The position numbers and the translations under genes were made by a program. 64,000 nt of DNA, taken from the NCBI GenBank assembly GCA_036924285.1, contig JAYKYS010000012.1:5766001-5830000 (forward strand), written 5' to 3'. This DNA comes from Asterella californica (lineage: Eukaryota; Streptophyta; Marchantiopsida; Marchantiales; Aytoniaceae). Numbering within the stretch: position 1 is the first letter of the stretch; every line of letters begins with the position of its first letter. Shown here piece by piece: positions 53,001 through 64,000 of the stretch. The notes under the pieces are model-generated. The model saw only the letters and a list, made by a program, of their open reading frames with translations. It made no database searches and was not told where the DNA came from.

Positions 53001-55594
53001 TGAACTTTATTATTTCCTTATGGATATTTAGGTTTTAAAGAGAAGAAAAGAGATCATTTGTAGTATTTATTTCATGTTCTTACATATTTTATTATTTATA
53101 ATTTTATAATTATTTACAATTTTCATATTTTCTAATTACATATTTTGTAATTTGTAATTTGTAATTTTCTATTTTATCACTATATTTGTCAAATCTAAAT
53201 ATTGTTAGATCTTATATACTTACACTAAAATGTTACAATCAAGATTAATATGATTCATGAGTTTTAATAGTTCTAAATAAAAACTACCTCACCCAAAAAC
53301 TAACACAAGAAATGATTTAGTGAAGCATGTATAAAGTAACACCAACAATTAAAAATTAAAGACTTTAATCATCAAGTTAACAAAAATAAGAGAATTAAAA
53401 GATAAACTAAGAGAAGTATGCATTATATTATACATAACCAGATTCTATATTCTATATAGATCTATAGGAATTTGCAGCATATTGTTTATTAGGAAAATAC
53501 TATTCTAGGATGGAGGTATTAGATCTTTTTGCACATGGGTTTAGATCTCCAAGGCTTCACATTCTTGTTACAATCGTTGTAACTCTCATTCATCTTCTAC
53601 AGAGTTGCATGAGTGAACGATTATATTAGATATGGTGGTACATTCTCAACATGAGAATAGTAGTTTGTATCAGCAACTTCTAGGGATACATCTCTCTTTG
53701 TAATATGATCATTTTTCACTTCTCATCTTTTCTAAATGGAACTCGAGGGTCAATTTAATCTTATTACTATACCATGTGTGATGTAATTAAGGTATGATAA
53801 AATTGATGTTTATAATATTATTAAATTACTATCAAATTAATAAATATTTCAGTTTAATGCTATTTTTAATATATAAGTAATAAATGACTTAAATGACATA
53901 CATTAAATGATTATATAAATAATAATAAATATAATTCTAAATATATTGAAAAACTATAAAAGAATGTTTAGTTTGAAATTTTTAAATGATTATACTATGC
54001 AAGCTGGATATTACTTACACATGAGTTATATATATATGAGATTTGTTTTCATATTTTTGGATATACTCTATTAATAAATTACTAAGTATAAAAATATATT
54101 AATTTTTTAGTTACTAATTAATATTAATTTTATAAATTAATATTAAAATCAATACTGTATTTATTAACAAAATATCACATATAAAAGACAACCATCAAAT
54201 CTGGGAAAGTTGAGTTCACCTAATGTAGAGTTTATAGTAACTTCTTGAATAAGTGGAGTTCAATTCAAGAAGTTAATATAAACACTATATTATAGGATAT
54301 TCTTATAGCTAGTTGCAACGTATTGCACTAAGAAAAGTGAACTTATACTAAAAGGAAAATATCTCAAATATTTTTTATATTTGTTGTATTTATTAAAATT
54401 TCAGTTTCAAAAATTCCTATATATAAGTTTAAATTTAAATTTAATTCATAAGTTATAAAGAACAAAGGTCTTAAAAATTATAATATTATAATATTTATTT
54501 CATATTCAAAGAGATCAAAATTTAAAACTAATATTAATAAAAATTTATAATTAAAAAATAAATTTCAAATAATGATAAATGTTGTATATGATACTCAAAG
54601 TCCATATTTGAGCAACACCCTCGAGAAATGGACAAATTCTCACTGGAGATCCAAGTATAATATATAACTTATAGGGAGGGGACGAAAATGATAATTTTTG
54701 ACATAAGAACGAAATATAAAACACATGCTCTTATTAATAAGTCTTTCGATATACTACAGTTAATATTAAGTTATTCAGTTTTAGCTCCACTCTCTCTTAA
54801 GCCCATAATCCTGATTTGTATTTACATCTTCTACCAATAGATTTAAGATTTTTGTCATATGATATATTACATAATCTCTTTCTTAATTATAATTTTCTTA
54901 TATCTATAGATATCTATAAATGCATTATTATACACAAACCATTAAAAAAACAATTAAGTGTACAATTTACCTTCACACTAATAACCTATACCTTTACCAC
55001 GTAGATTATGAATCAAGTAAACTAAGGATCCAAGGTAACTTTCTTTGTGCCTTGGTCACTAGAGAGTAATTCTCTTAGATTTTTCTTCTTCCTTCACCTT
55101 GGCTCCAAAATGGGATTATTTCTGCATTTTCTTATTTAATTAAAAGATCCATTGGTATGCTAGCTAGTTACATTACAATTGCAAGAAACAAGAGTTTGTT
55201 TCAACTTCTTAGACACAATAGATTGTCTTTCGGAAAAGATGGAGAAGAAGATGATGGTTAGATCATGAAACAACTAATTAATTTCTAATTTCTCATGTTC
55301 AAAAGCATAAGTGAATGACAACATATACGGAGATACGAATTAACTAATAAATGAGAAAAATATCCAAATATCAACAATGTAAGATTTATGAAGTGAGCAA
55401 ATAACCGTGACATCACGGAAGTGAGTTGTAACTAGTTCTTCTCTGGAGATGATTGAATATGTACCTCTTGTTTTTTGATACATAAAGATACGTTGTCAAG
55501 ATAAAAGTGGTCCGAAACTTGCATAAACTTTCAGTTCTCTAGTTAATTTCCTAGTGATACTATATTATTCATGAGAATGGGAACGATATGAGTA
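50051..55594. other. Long AT-rich non-coding region
   Basis: Only short, low-complexity ORFs. Composition is strongly AT-rich, especially 52350-54600, with many A/T runs and no recognised repeat family. It could be old decayed intergenic DNA or a matrix-attachment-type region; nothing more is supported. Confidence 0.5.
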
Positions 55595-55841
55595 ATCAAC
55601 AACTGATATCAAGAAAAATTTCTTGATATCAGGAGATAGATATCTACTTCTATAACTATCCAAGAAATAGTTATCGATTTCTATAACTATCCAAATTATA
55701 ATTATCAAACCTCTATAACTATCGAAGTTATAACTATCGACTTCAAAAATTATTTTAAATAAGTTAATCGAGTTCAATATTTACTTTTGATGTTTACTGA
55801 TATCAAGAAATTTTTCCTGATATTAGTTCCTGATTGTTGAT
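55595..55841. mobile_element. MITE-like palindromic element (about 247 bp)
   Basis: The left end ATCAACAACTGATATCAAG and the right end CTGATTGTTGAT with an inner CTGATATCAAGAAATTTTTC are inverted relative to one another. The left end itself is a near-perfect palindrome (TGATATCAAGAAA-AA-TTTCTTGATATCA). The interior holds about four CTATAACTATC-type repeats. No clear target duplication, so boundaries are approximate. Confidence 0.5.
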
Positions 55842-57550
55842 AGACTACTTGTCTCCAATATTCATCAGCACTACAGATTCCTGTCTGAGAGTGTTTTTTT
55901 CAGAAGATTTCATAGAGTCAAACAGTAACCTTCATTGTTCAAATTCTGTAAACTTTTCAGTCTTGCACAATGTTTCAGACAACAAACCTCTTTGAAACTC
56001 ATACCAAAACTCGAAAATTACAAATCTGTTGATCATGTGACATAGTTTGCCAATAAAATTTACGGTTCCAAAAACTGTACCAATCATAAAGTACAGTTTC
56101 ACTATTCACTTTCAGTGCTTTAGGATGTTTCTGACATTAACAAAATATTAAATATATTGTTGGGTATAATGATCTATTTTGTTCAGTCGGGTAGTGGGAA
56201 ATCTAGTACTGGTTTCTCGTCCAAAAAATTATTCGATCATCTGCACACTAGGTATGGTTGTGTTGTTCCCCCTCTTGTTATATATATGTTCATCTTTGAT
56301 CGTAAGATAATGGAATCCGTGTTGTCCAAAACAAAATTTGTATTTCTAACTTTATCTAATTTTCAAATTTCTGTATGCTTTCAGGATGCTGATTGTACTA
56401 TTTTTATCATTTATCATTCGACCATATCGTCAAGTCTTCTATCCATCTCCTAAATGCAATAAAGTATTAAATACACAATAAAGTATTAATAAAATATACT
56501 ATTCTTAAAAGGTTCCAAGGTGTTTAGCGTCTTGTCAAATGTTAGGGGAGAGTGCATGTTCACCTAGGGGTTTAATATAAATGGTAATTGTTTGACACTT
56601 ATATATTACCCCGATAACAGCAAGCGAGCAAAAATTCTCAGAAGTTCATCAAGTATGCATATTATATGCGTTGAAATGATCTGCCAAACCGAGATACAAA
56701 CTCGTTTTATGTTTAAACACCATCTGCATATGTAGAGTCATTTTCAAACAATTTGTCTTGGTGATGAGAAAGCAATGAAGCATGAATTCTTTTCATGCTG
56801 GTGGTGTCAAAGCCGGCAGGAGTGGACAGAGAAGGGGTCAAAACAAATAAGTCCAAAGGTGATAGACCGGGGAGTGAAATAAACATCCAAAGTCAAGTTT
56901 TGGACGAGTGAAGGAAAATGAAAGCCATTGATATAGAGAAGTGCATTTTCTGAAGTTACTGGCTCTGGCCTTGAGAAAATCATATGCGAAAAAAAATAAA
57001 TCATTTAAACTGGGAACATTGACTTTACAGTTTCTATTTAAACTGAGTACATTGACTTTATATATTTCCGAAAAAACCGGAAAAAACCCCTGGTTCGACT
57101 AACATAACTTGAGAATTGCTATTTCTAAACATCACTAAATCAAAATGTCTAAATATAAATAAATATTTCTGTACGAGCACACTTGGATCTTGCCTAGCGA
57201 AAAGACCAATAAGTAAAACATGTGGAAGAGTTCCCGTGCTTCCATAAAGAGGGACTCTGCAAGTAATAAAAAACAGTGTAAAACCTTTTAACTTATGGTA
57301 TATCTTTTCTAAGAGGAAAGGTTAGAATGTAAATTAAAAAGTATGCATATATTCATCTTTTCCGAACTTGGAAGACACCAAAATATGCATGCCTTAACAA
57401 GAAAAAGTGCATAGACCGAAGAGTGAACCTCAGGAAAAAACCATAAGTGCAACACTACGGTCACACCATAAAATGACGAACGTCGAAACGTAAGGAAGAA
57501 TAGAATTAGCCCGCACCTGCACTTTAGTCACGGCAGAAGTGTGCGTTTAA
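55842..57550. other. AT-rich non-coding stretch, nothing recognised
   Basis: The ORFs at 56157-56453 and 56807-57004 lack recognisable domains and are not supported as genes. Confidence 0.4.
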
Positions 57551-57553
57551 TTT

Positions 57554-57588
57554 AACACCAAACCTTTTCCGTGGATGGGTTTGGTGTT
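57554..57588. other. Hairpin, 11-bp stem
   Basis: AACACCAAACC pairs with GGTTTGGTGTT across a 13-base loop. It lies just upstream of the MULE remnant and could be part of a terminal inverted repeat; role unknown. Confidence 0.5.
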
Positions 57589-57833
57589 TAAATAACGTTG
57601 AAACACTTTGTGTCCATTATTTTACGCTCCAGCATGGCGCGATCGTCACGCATCTCTTATGATTTTTTCTCGAGTTTTGCTCTCCGGTAAGAACACTTTT
57701 GTATGTTGTTGTTCGTTTCCACCTGCTCTGGCCACTCCTGTCTGCTTTTCTTGTAACTGTCAAAAAAATAGAGAAAAATTACGTAGATGGATCACTACAC
57801 CTTCATAGAGAACAGAAAGGGTCAGAAATGCAG

Positions 57834-59263
57834 AAAGTGATACTGATCGTTAACGTATTTGTGAGAAGTGAAAATGATAGAGCTGGGGAGAGAATGCGGT
57901 ACTTCACTGCTGGAGAAATAGTGTTACGCAATGGCAGTCATGGACAGACATACGAGATGGTGATTAATCAATGTCAGTGGAGAGTACGAGCCCAAAGAGG
58001 AAAGTTATGTGGGTGAATTAAGATAACATTGTGTGATTTGTTGCATACTTGTCTGAGCCACCTAACGGTTTGACGAGGATCTGCTTCAAATTCTAAATTC
58101 GTTGGTACTATTTTGTGCAACAGAGTTGTCTTTGATCCTAACGTTCGAGTGAGAAATCTTCAAGAAGAAATACAAGTTTGTATTTCTTAAGAGGTTTATC
58201 TCTTACAAAAAATTGCACAATGTACTGCCTGTTTGGCATAGAAAGGAACACGCAAAGGGCTGGATGCATAGGACACAAGATGACTCCTTCCATTATATAC
58301 ATGCACTGTGTAGATGCATTTTGATCATCCATCTCACTACCGTTGTAGTGTGGGAGAACTGGAATAACAACCCTCAAACTTATTGTCGAGCTTTGATTGA
58401 TCTCGGTACTTGCAAGTTCATACTTCTCTTTTGTCAAAAAAATATAGCGATTGATGCATGCTATAGCAAAAACAAGAAGTTCTCTTGTCAGATATTTATG
58501 GCATCAGTTCTTGAAGGAGGTAGCAAGTTTATTATCTTAGCTTATGCAGTGGTCCTTGTCGAGAATCCAGAGACTTGGTGCTAGTTTTGTGTACTTCTAT
58601 GCGAGACGATCGAGTCGTGTATGATTGCAGAAACTGCGATATTATCGGATTGACAAAAGGTTTAGAAGCTACTACTGCCGAGTTGTTGCTAGACACGGTT
58701 CATGGACACTGTACCTATCATTTGTAGATGAATGTGCGTAGTCGATATGGAGAACGAGCTTTGGTTTAAAGAGTTGATTTACGTCAGGAGCGACTCACAG
58801 TTGAGTCACCTTACCAATGCTCATTTTGTCTAATGCTGATGTTGTTGGTCTGTGTGTATTTTATGCATCTTTTGTGAGCTGAATTGACAAACAAGTGCAT
58901 TTTACTTTGAAAATGACCGGTAACTGTCATTTGACTTGCAGTTAAAACCAACTATTGGATCAATTGTATAGGACTGGAAGGCTCTATCAAGTACATCTGG
59001 TAGATTTCACTAGACTGGTTTGCCAAGTGTGTCTTCCCGCACCCCCGTTATGAGAAAACCACATCAAATCTTGCAAAGAGTATGAATACTAGTCTTAAGC
59101 GCATCCGCCACAACTCTCAGTTCAAGATCTTATATGATATTTGGTTCTATGTAATGGGAAAGTTCTCACACCATCGTCAAGAGCTAGAGGAACGGGGCAG
59201 TTCACTATCTGAGTTTGCACAACGGAGATACGATGAGAACGGGAGGCTTGCAGAAATCTTATA
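57834..59263 (+). pseudogene. Mutator-like (MULE) transposase remnant
   Basis: Pieces in order on plus, across several frames. The N-terminal DNA-binding part is CQWRVRAQRGKLCG, then TGA (a Trp position), IKITLCDLLHTCLSH. The catalytic part (58213-58584) has IAIDACYSKNKKFSCQIFM and FIILAYAVVLVENPETW, the MULE block around the first catalytic Asp. After a frame change it continues IIGLTKGLEATTAELLLDTV and HGHCTYHL (C2H2-like turn). A C-terminal part (59082-59263) has MNTSLKRIRHNSQFKILYDI and SEFAQRRYDENGRL, typical of the Asn/Ser-rich end of MuDR-type transposases. Multiple stops and shifts make it dead. Confidence 0.7.
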
Positions 59264-60297
59264 GTGCATAGTCTCTAGTCGGACAGAGGCGTTCATACAA
59301 GCTATCTTAATTTCAATGATGGTATGTTATAATACTTTGTAGATTCAGACGCTATTGTGTCATAGAGTGTGAAGTTTGATCTGGGAATACAATGAGTATC
59401 TGGCCCAACTCGATGAAATCTTAATGCCCTCACTATTCAATCTATCAAGCTTTGTCTCGACTTTTATTGACCTAATATGATCTTAAGTGTAACACATGTG
59501 CATCACACAACACAATTGGGCATTCAATCTTATTCTAAGTACATGAAGGATCTATATATGATAAGCATATGCTTCAGTTCACAAGAGTACCTTGAAGAAA
59601 TTCTACCTTGAAACGAAACCTTGAGTCATTTGTTCAAGGCCAACCAAGAGATGTAGGTGAAATCTCTCATCTCCTTCAAAATCCAACACGTTGTAATTTG
59701 AAACTCGGCAACCTCTTGCTCCCAACTCAAATTTCCAACTGGGCTCAAACTTCAGAGGAAATTCTCTCTGACCTCTCACTACTACACTCTGAATTTCAGC
59801 TTCAGACCTCAAACCAATTGTCCGAAATGGATCAAGTTTTTCATCTGTGCTAACTTATGAGCTTTCCAGACCCCCGTTGGTAAAATCCACGACCCCAACA
59901 CTTTCTCTTAACCAAATGAGCTGGAATTTTACATGTAATAAGCTGCTAGGGCACACTTAAATCCTGGAAATTTTCACTCAAAGTTTCTATCTCATGCTGA
60001 TGGAATAATTCAATCCTTGAATCCTAGCAAAACGGTTTTACTTCTGTCTCTCAACTGTTATAGCCAACTTCAATCGACCATTTCGAGGTCAAATCCAATC
60101 CAAACGTAGGACTAGTTAACATCAATGCAACCATCACGACGTCAAATATCCAATCCTTTTGACAACACCAAAAGATCATCTCTCAAACTCTCGAGATATT
60201 CAGAAACGTGACTCGAGATATCAATTCGACCCCCTTGACTTTGAACGATCATACCACCCCGCTCAGAGCTCCAAATCACCAACAGTGTGGAGCGCGT
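59264..60297. other. Non-coding flank between the MULE remnant and element 5
   Basis: No domain-bearing ORF. The part at 59600-60290 has short pyrimidine-rich stretches but no match to the LTRs in the window by eye. Confidence 0.4.
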
Positions 60298-61617
60298 TGT
60301 AGAGTTGAGAGTTTTTCTTGGGAAGGGCGGAACCTTCTGACTGTGATATGAGCTTGAAGGCTGTGTTCAGTCTACTTAAGGAAGCACTAGACTCCTGGCT
60401 GTGGCTGGTTTGCTCAAAGGATAGGCGTCAGGTTACAAGGTGATACTGAAAAACGCTCATACAAGTCTATTGGCTCTTCTGATATGTTCAGGAAGCAAAG
60501 TTCAGGCTTAACTAGCAACGATAAGATCTGACGGCAAACTTTGGCACTCAGGATTGAGAAATATGTGAAGGTTTAGACTTCAGAACTTCTCCTACATGTC
60601 AATGAGGTCCTACTGGATACACATACGAAGTTTCAGCTTGAGATCAGTTCAGAGCACCAAGATATGAGTAGAAACTTTCTGAACAGAGAAATTATGACAA
60701 TTTCTGGTACCCAGCCAGCTATTTTGACCTATAACAAGAGATTGGCTCGATCAATTTCGAAGTTTCTTACAGGATTTACAGTACACAGCTGGCTGAACAC
60801 TCCTATGAAGTTGGACCTCCTGATTGTACACAGAAGTCCAGATTTCGTTCTCTGAAGTTGCTGCTCTAGATTGCGAGCTTTACAGACCCTCTCTGCTTCA
60901 GCGGCCGCCCTGAATTACTCAGTAACTCAAATCACTTGAAACATTTTTGACAATCATAGCCCGGCTGACAATGAACGCAACCACGAAGGTTTGAAGCGAT
61001 TTCCTCAATTCTGCTGCAAATGACACTCAAAACCCCAAATTCAACAAAAGTGCTGCAATTCTGACACAAATTGAACTTCAATCAACCATAACTCTTTCTT
61101 TATTGCTCCAAATCGATCAAACTTTTTGCTGAAAGTGCTTGGCATGACGAGCTCTATCTCTCTGTGCTCTCAGATTGTGCAGTGTCATCACCAATCGCCC
61201 GAAATCCTCTTTAGAGCTCTGTTTCTAAACTTAGAGTTTTACAAAAGATAAAAATGGACCAATGGGAGTTCATAGCTCCACTTGACTGTCCTTTTGTGCC
61301 TTAAACTACCTGGTAACTTATCTACACTCATAGGCTACCACGTCAAGCCCCCTAGAGTGCCAGCGTGAAACTTAAACTACCTAAAATGACACGCAGCCCC
61401 GAAAAATAACTTAAATCAGCTAGAAAGCGTGTATGGGCGACACGCAATACAACCCATGAGCTTAAACCCTATCAACATGGTAATCAACCTACTAAGACTC
61501 AAAATATATAACATCTTCCAAGAATGGACTTCTCTGAGGTCTTAACTTCACTCAGAGAGACTAACGCCTGATAGAGAAGTGAATCATTTACTATGTGAAA
61601 TGATTCACATCACGACA
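60298..61617 (-). repeat. 3' LTR of element 5 (1,320 bp)
   Basis: Termini TGTAGAGTTG...CACGACA. The outer ends (about 60298-60360 and 61512-61617) resemble the LTR of element 3, whereas the middle (about 60400-61510) resembles the LTR of element 4, giving a mosaic. Confidence 0.8.
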
Positions 61618-61634
61618 TCCACCCCCTCCAAACC
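61618..61634 (-). promoter_or_regulatory. Polypurine tract of element 5
   Basis: GGTTTGGAGGGGGTGGA on the minus strand directly before the LTR, identical to that of element 3. Confidence 0.85.
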
Positions 61635-61663
61635 TGCACATCCTCCGGCATGTGCCAACCTGT

Positions 61664-62314
61664 TCAGTCTTCTGTTTGTTCTTCTTCATCATCTCTCTCC
61701 TCCGCCTCAATCTCATCAGACACTAGGACGTCTCCGTCTCTCGTTGTCCTCAGCTCTGACTCCAGAAAGTTGAATAACTCAACTGACCCTCCACGTCTCT
61801 TGAACAGTTTCACACGTTTGCCAGCCACAGATAGCTTCAAAAGAGTACCATCCAACTCACGCAAACTATAAGTGATATTCTCATACACATCTAGCACAAC
61901 ATAAGGTCCGAACCATCTTCTAGAGAACTTATGAAGTGTAGAATGCTGATTCTCCAACGTGCTATCATATACCAGAACCCAATCACCAACATGTATTGGC
62001 TTCGGTCGTAGTCGGTGAGTCTTGTCAAAACGTTCCTTGTTTCTGACTCGAGCCACCTTCAGCCTCTCCTGCGCATCAGCAAGATCCTCCTCTCTTCGCT
62101 CCAACTGCCTAATACGTAAATTTAGGAGTGAAGCACGATCTATACTATCTTCCCACGGTAGCGTAGCCCACGTAGGAAAGTACTCCTCAGCAGGCATGAT
62201 CGGTTTCTGACCCAACATAAGCTCAACTGACATATAACCAGTCGTGGTACTGTGTAGTTCTTTCAGCCCACAAAGCAAATGGAAGTAGTCTCGGTCATTC
62301 TCTGGGCTTACCAT
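61664..62314 (-). pseudogene. Integrase C-terminal region of element 5
   Basis: A 216-aa frame from TGYMSVELMLGQKP through RFDKTHRLRPKPIHVGDWVL, RWFGPYVVLDVYE and SLRELDGTLLKL to an acidic tail. It is joined to the upstream integrase by a one-base shift near 62300. Where element 3 has a TGA after HRL, this copy has an Arg codon (RLRPKP). Confidence 0.85.
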
Positions 62315-63707
62315 CGCATGCTTTCACTAAAGCGTGAACAATAGAAGGGTGTCCTCGTTCACTCTTACCGATGCCCTCTGGATTCATAGCAGTAGTAAGT
62401 CGAAGCTTTACTCCATAACGAGCAAAAAACTCCTTCACTTCAGCGCCTCTCAACTCGTCTCTATTTGCACGTAATCTCCCAACCGATCCATAACGACAGA
62501 TGATATCTTCAAGCACGAACCTGCAGATATTCTCTGTAGTCTTCGTCTGTAGTGCTCGTCCCTCCACATAGTTGGAGAGATCCTCTCGAGCCAACACCAA
62601 GTAACGCATCCCCCATAACCCCTGTGGCATCATCACAAGATCAAAAACCCACTGAAAATGAATACTAGGTGGATAAGTAGGTACAAGCCCATCTCTGTAA
62701 CGGACTTTAGAGTAGAACTGGCAGTGCAGACACGACCCAACAAAGTCCACCACGTCTTGATACAAACCCTTCCACCAGTAACGCTCCTTCATCTTCGTGT
62801 AAGTAGCCCATACTCCACGATGTCCAGCCCACAAGGTGTCATGAAACTCTTTCAGCAGATTCAACTTCGTCGGTTGATCATCCACCACTCTAGCAAGCAT
62901 TCCATCTCTTCTTTTCGGACGTTTCCACAGATAACCTTCACATAGAAGATAACTGTACGCCTTCCGTCTGATCTCCTTGAACTCTGCATCACTCCATCCT
63001 TCTCTTATGCATAACGAACTCAGATAAAATCCAATATCGCGGAACTTTTCTGAGTAGAACTCCTCATTGAACGGCAGTGGTTCCAAGTCTGAAGTCTGCT
63101 GACCAACTTGGCACCAAACGTCTCTCCTCTCTTCATTCTCTACCTCTGCAAACATCTCATCCTCATCTGTATAACGGACCCTAGACAACATATCTGCAAC
63201 TGGATTGTCCTTCCCTGCTATATGCTTTAGCTCAGGGTTCAGACTCCGGACATAAGCAATCCATCGCAACATTGCTATGTCTGGTGTATTGCAGTTTGCT
63301 ATCATACCCAACAAAGGCAAACAATCTGTTTCTAATATCACGCGAGCTCCTATCAAGAACTCCCGATCTACCTTCATAGCAGTAACAACTCCCCACAACT
63401 CACGTTTCACCTGAGGATAGTTACGTTGTTTATCTGTTAAGATCCGAGCTCCAAACCTTGAAACAAACCGCACACCTTCTGCATCTTCTTCAACTGCCCA
63501 TCTAATCGCCTTTGGACTCGTATCAACAGTCTGTATCACAGGTCTCCCGCTCTCGTAGCTAAGCCTCCTTAGTATAGGTGGAGACTTCAGAATCCCCTTC
63601 AGCTGCTCCATCGTCTCGTGATGTTCTTGTCGCCAAGTAAACCTCTTTCCCTTCCTCAGAAGTGCATACAGAGGCTCGGCAATGTGTGCATAATGAGAAA
63701 TACTCAC
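62295..63707 (-). CDS. RNase H-integrase of element 5 (470 aa open)
   Basis: Begins after RT with YAHIAEPLYALLRKGKRFTW. RNase H: QTVDTSPKAIRWAVE, VKRELWGVV, ETDCLPLLGMIA, KDNPVADMLSRVRY. Integrase: HHCC (HDTLWAGHRG, SCLHCQF), core Asp in VFDLVMMPQG, then a position where element 3 has RADRGEL but this copy reads RANRDEL, so the second catalytic Asp is replaced by Asn. Glu is present in GKSERGHPSI. The loss of that Asp would abolish strand transfer. It is open without stops for 1.4 kb; the frame breaks near 62300. Confidence 0.88.
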   Translation of the reverse strand: MSISHYAHIAEPLYALLRKGKRFTWRQEHHETMEQLKGILKSPPILRRLSYESGRPVIQTVDTSPKAIRWAVEEDAEGVRFVSRFGARILTDKQRNYPQVKRELWGVVTAMKVDREFLIGARVILETDCLPLLGMIANCNTPDIAMLRWIAYVRSLNPELKHIAGKDNPVADMLSRVRYTDEDEMFAEVENEERRDVWCQVGQQTSDLEPLPFNEEFYSEKFRDIGFYLSSLCIREGWSDAEFKEIRRKAYSYLLCEGYLWKRPKRRDGMLARVVDDQPTKLNLLKEFHDTLWAGHRGVWATYTKMKERYWWKGLYQDVVDFVGSCLHCQFYSKVRYRDGLVPTYPPSIHFQWVFDLVMMPQGLWGMRYLVLAREDLSNYVEGRALQTKTTENICRFVLEDIICRYGSVGRLRANRDELRGAEVKEFFARYGVKLRLTTAMNPEGIGKSERGHPSIVHALVKACDGKPRE

Positions 63708-63725
63708 ACGAAAGAATACACAAGC

Positions 63726-64000
63726 TCATAAGAACCGTCGAACCTCAGTAATGTTGGTGCAGTCAACTATCCTTGCTATAGCATCTACCTTCTCTGGGTT
63801 CGGACTTCTTCCAAAAGTACCACACAGATGACCTACCACCACAATCTCTGACATCCCAAATCGAGATTTGGTACATGACAGAGTGAGGTGTACCTCTTTC
63901 AAACGCATTAGAATCTTCTTCACATCTCGAATGTGGTCTGCAACAAACTTTCTGCATCCATCAGAAGTCACAGCTTCGTCTTTGTCTTCCATCGGACAGC
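63726..64000 (-). pseudogene. C-terminal RT fragment of element 5, cut by the window edge
   Basis: Reads DKDEAVTSDGCRKFVADHIR, LTLSCTKSRFGMSEIVVVGH and RSPNPEKVDAIARI, matching element 3. An in-frame break near 63724 separates it from RNase H. Confidence 0.85.

Larger units (their letters stand above)
60298..64000 (-). mobile_element. 3' portion of Ty3/Gypsy element 5 (runs off right edge)
   Basis: Minus-strand pol (64000-61664), polypurine tract (61634-61618) and 3' LTR (61617-60298). Pol is closely similar to that of element 3 along its whole visible length, with fewer stops. Gag and the 5' LTR are beyond the right edge. Confidence 0.88.

Overview
This window looks like nuclear DNA of a green-plant-lineage (streptophyte) eukaryote, most likely a charophyte alga or an early-diverging land plant. 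Four things point there: a five-exon pectin methylesterase gene with GT-AG introns; an Athila/Tat-type Ty3/Gypsy element with a tRNA-Asp-type primer-binding site; a MULE transposase remnant; and a Ty3/Gypsy element carrying a cytosine-5 DNA methyltransferase, a combination I recall being reported from charophytes. The species cannot be fixed from sequence alone.

Positions 1-36749 are a nest of LTR retrotransposons. Element 4 (minus; 5' LTR 35359-36749, gag start 35282) is the outer layer. Its gag is split by element 3 (minus, 25548-35070, complete with both LTRs and TSD ACGT) and, 9-13 bp away, by element 2 (plus, 17358-25534, 5' end outside the window). Element 2 is interrupted in its leader by element 1b (plus, 8081-17357), which is interrupted by element 1a of the same family (minus, 1-8080). 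A 2-kb solo LTR (11987-14017) sits inside the LTR of 1b.

Element 2 is the exciting system. Its polyprotein reads gag - zinc knuckles - protease - C5 DNA methyltransferase (DNMT3-like motif set with a PCQ catalytic loop) - reverse transcriptase - RNase H - integrase - PHD finger. The methyltransferase lies in the same frame as protease and RT, so it belongs to the element. The element thus combines a potential chromatin reader and a DNA-methylation writer. This copy is broken by stops and frameshifts.

Family 1 (elements 1a/1b) has LTRs of about 5.8 kb, each holding a long ORF (614 and 660 aa) of no recognised family with a coiled coil. The whole family is saturated with the hexamer GAAGAC/GTCTTC.

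Elements 3, 4 and 5 form another Gypsy lineage (LTR termini TGTCG...CGACA, 4-bp TSD), with an FLDD reverse transcriptase and an unusual Asp-His-Gly protease box. Stops in element 3 compared with element 5 show C-to-T decay.

From 36750 to 60297 the window is older, more AT-rich sequence: a decayed zinc-ligand-rich gene-like stretch between direct repeats (36750-43345), the pectin methylesterase gene (45382-47528, minus), a fold-back repeat, a tRNA-derived SINE-like sequence, a small palindromic MITE-like element and a MULE remnant. Element 5 (minus) starts at 60298 and runs off the right edge.
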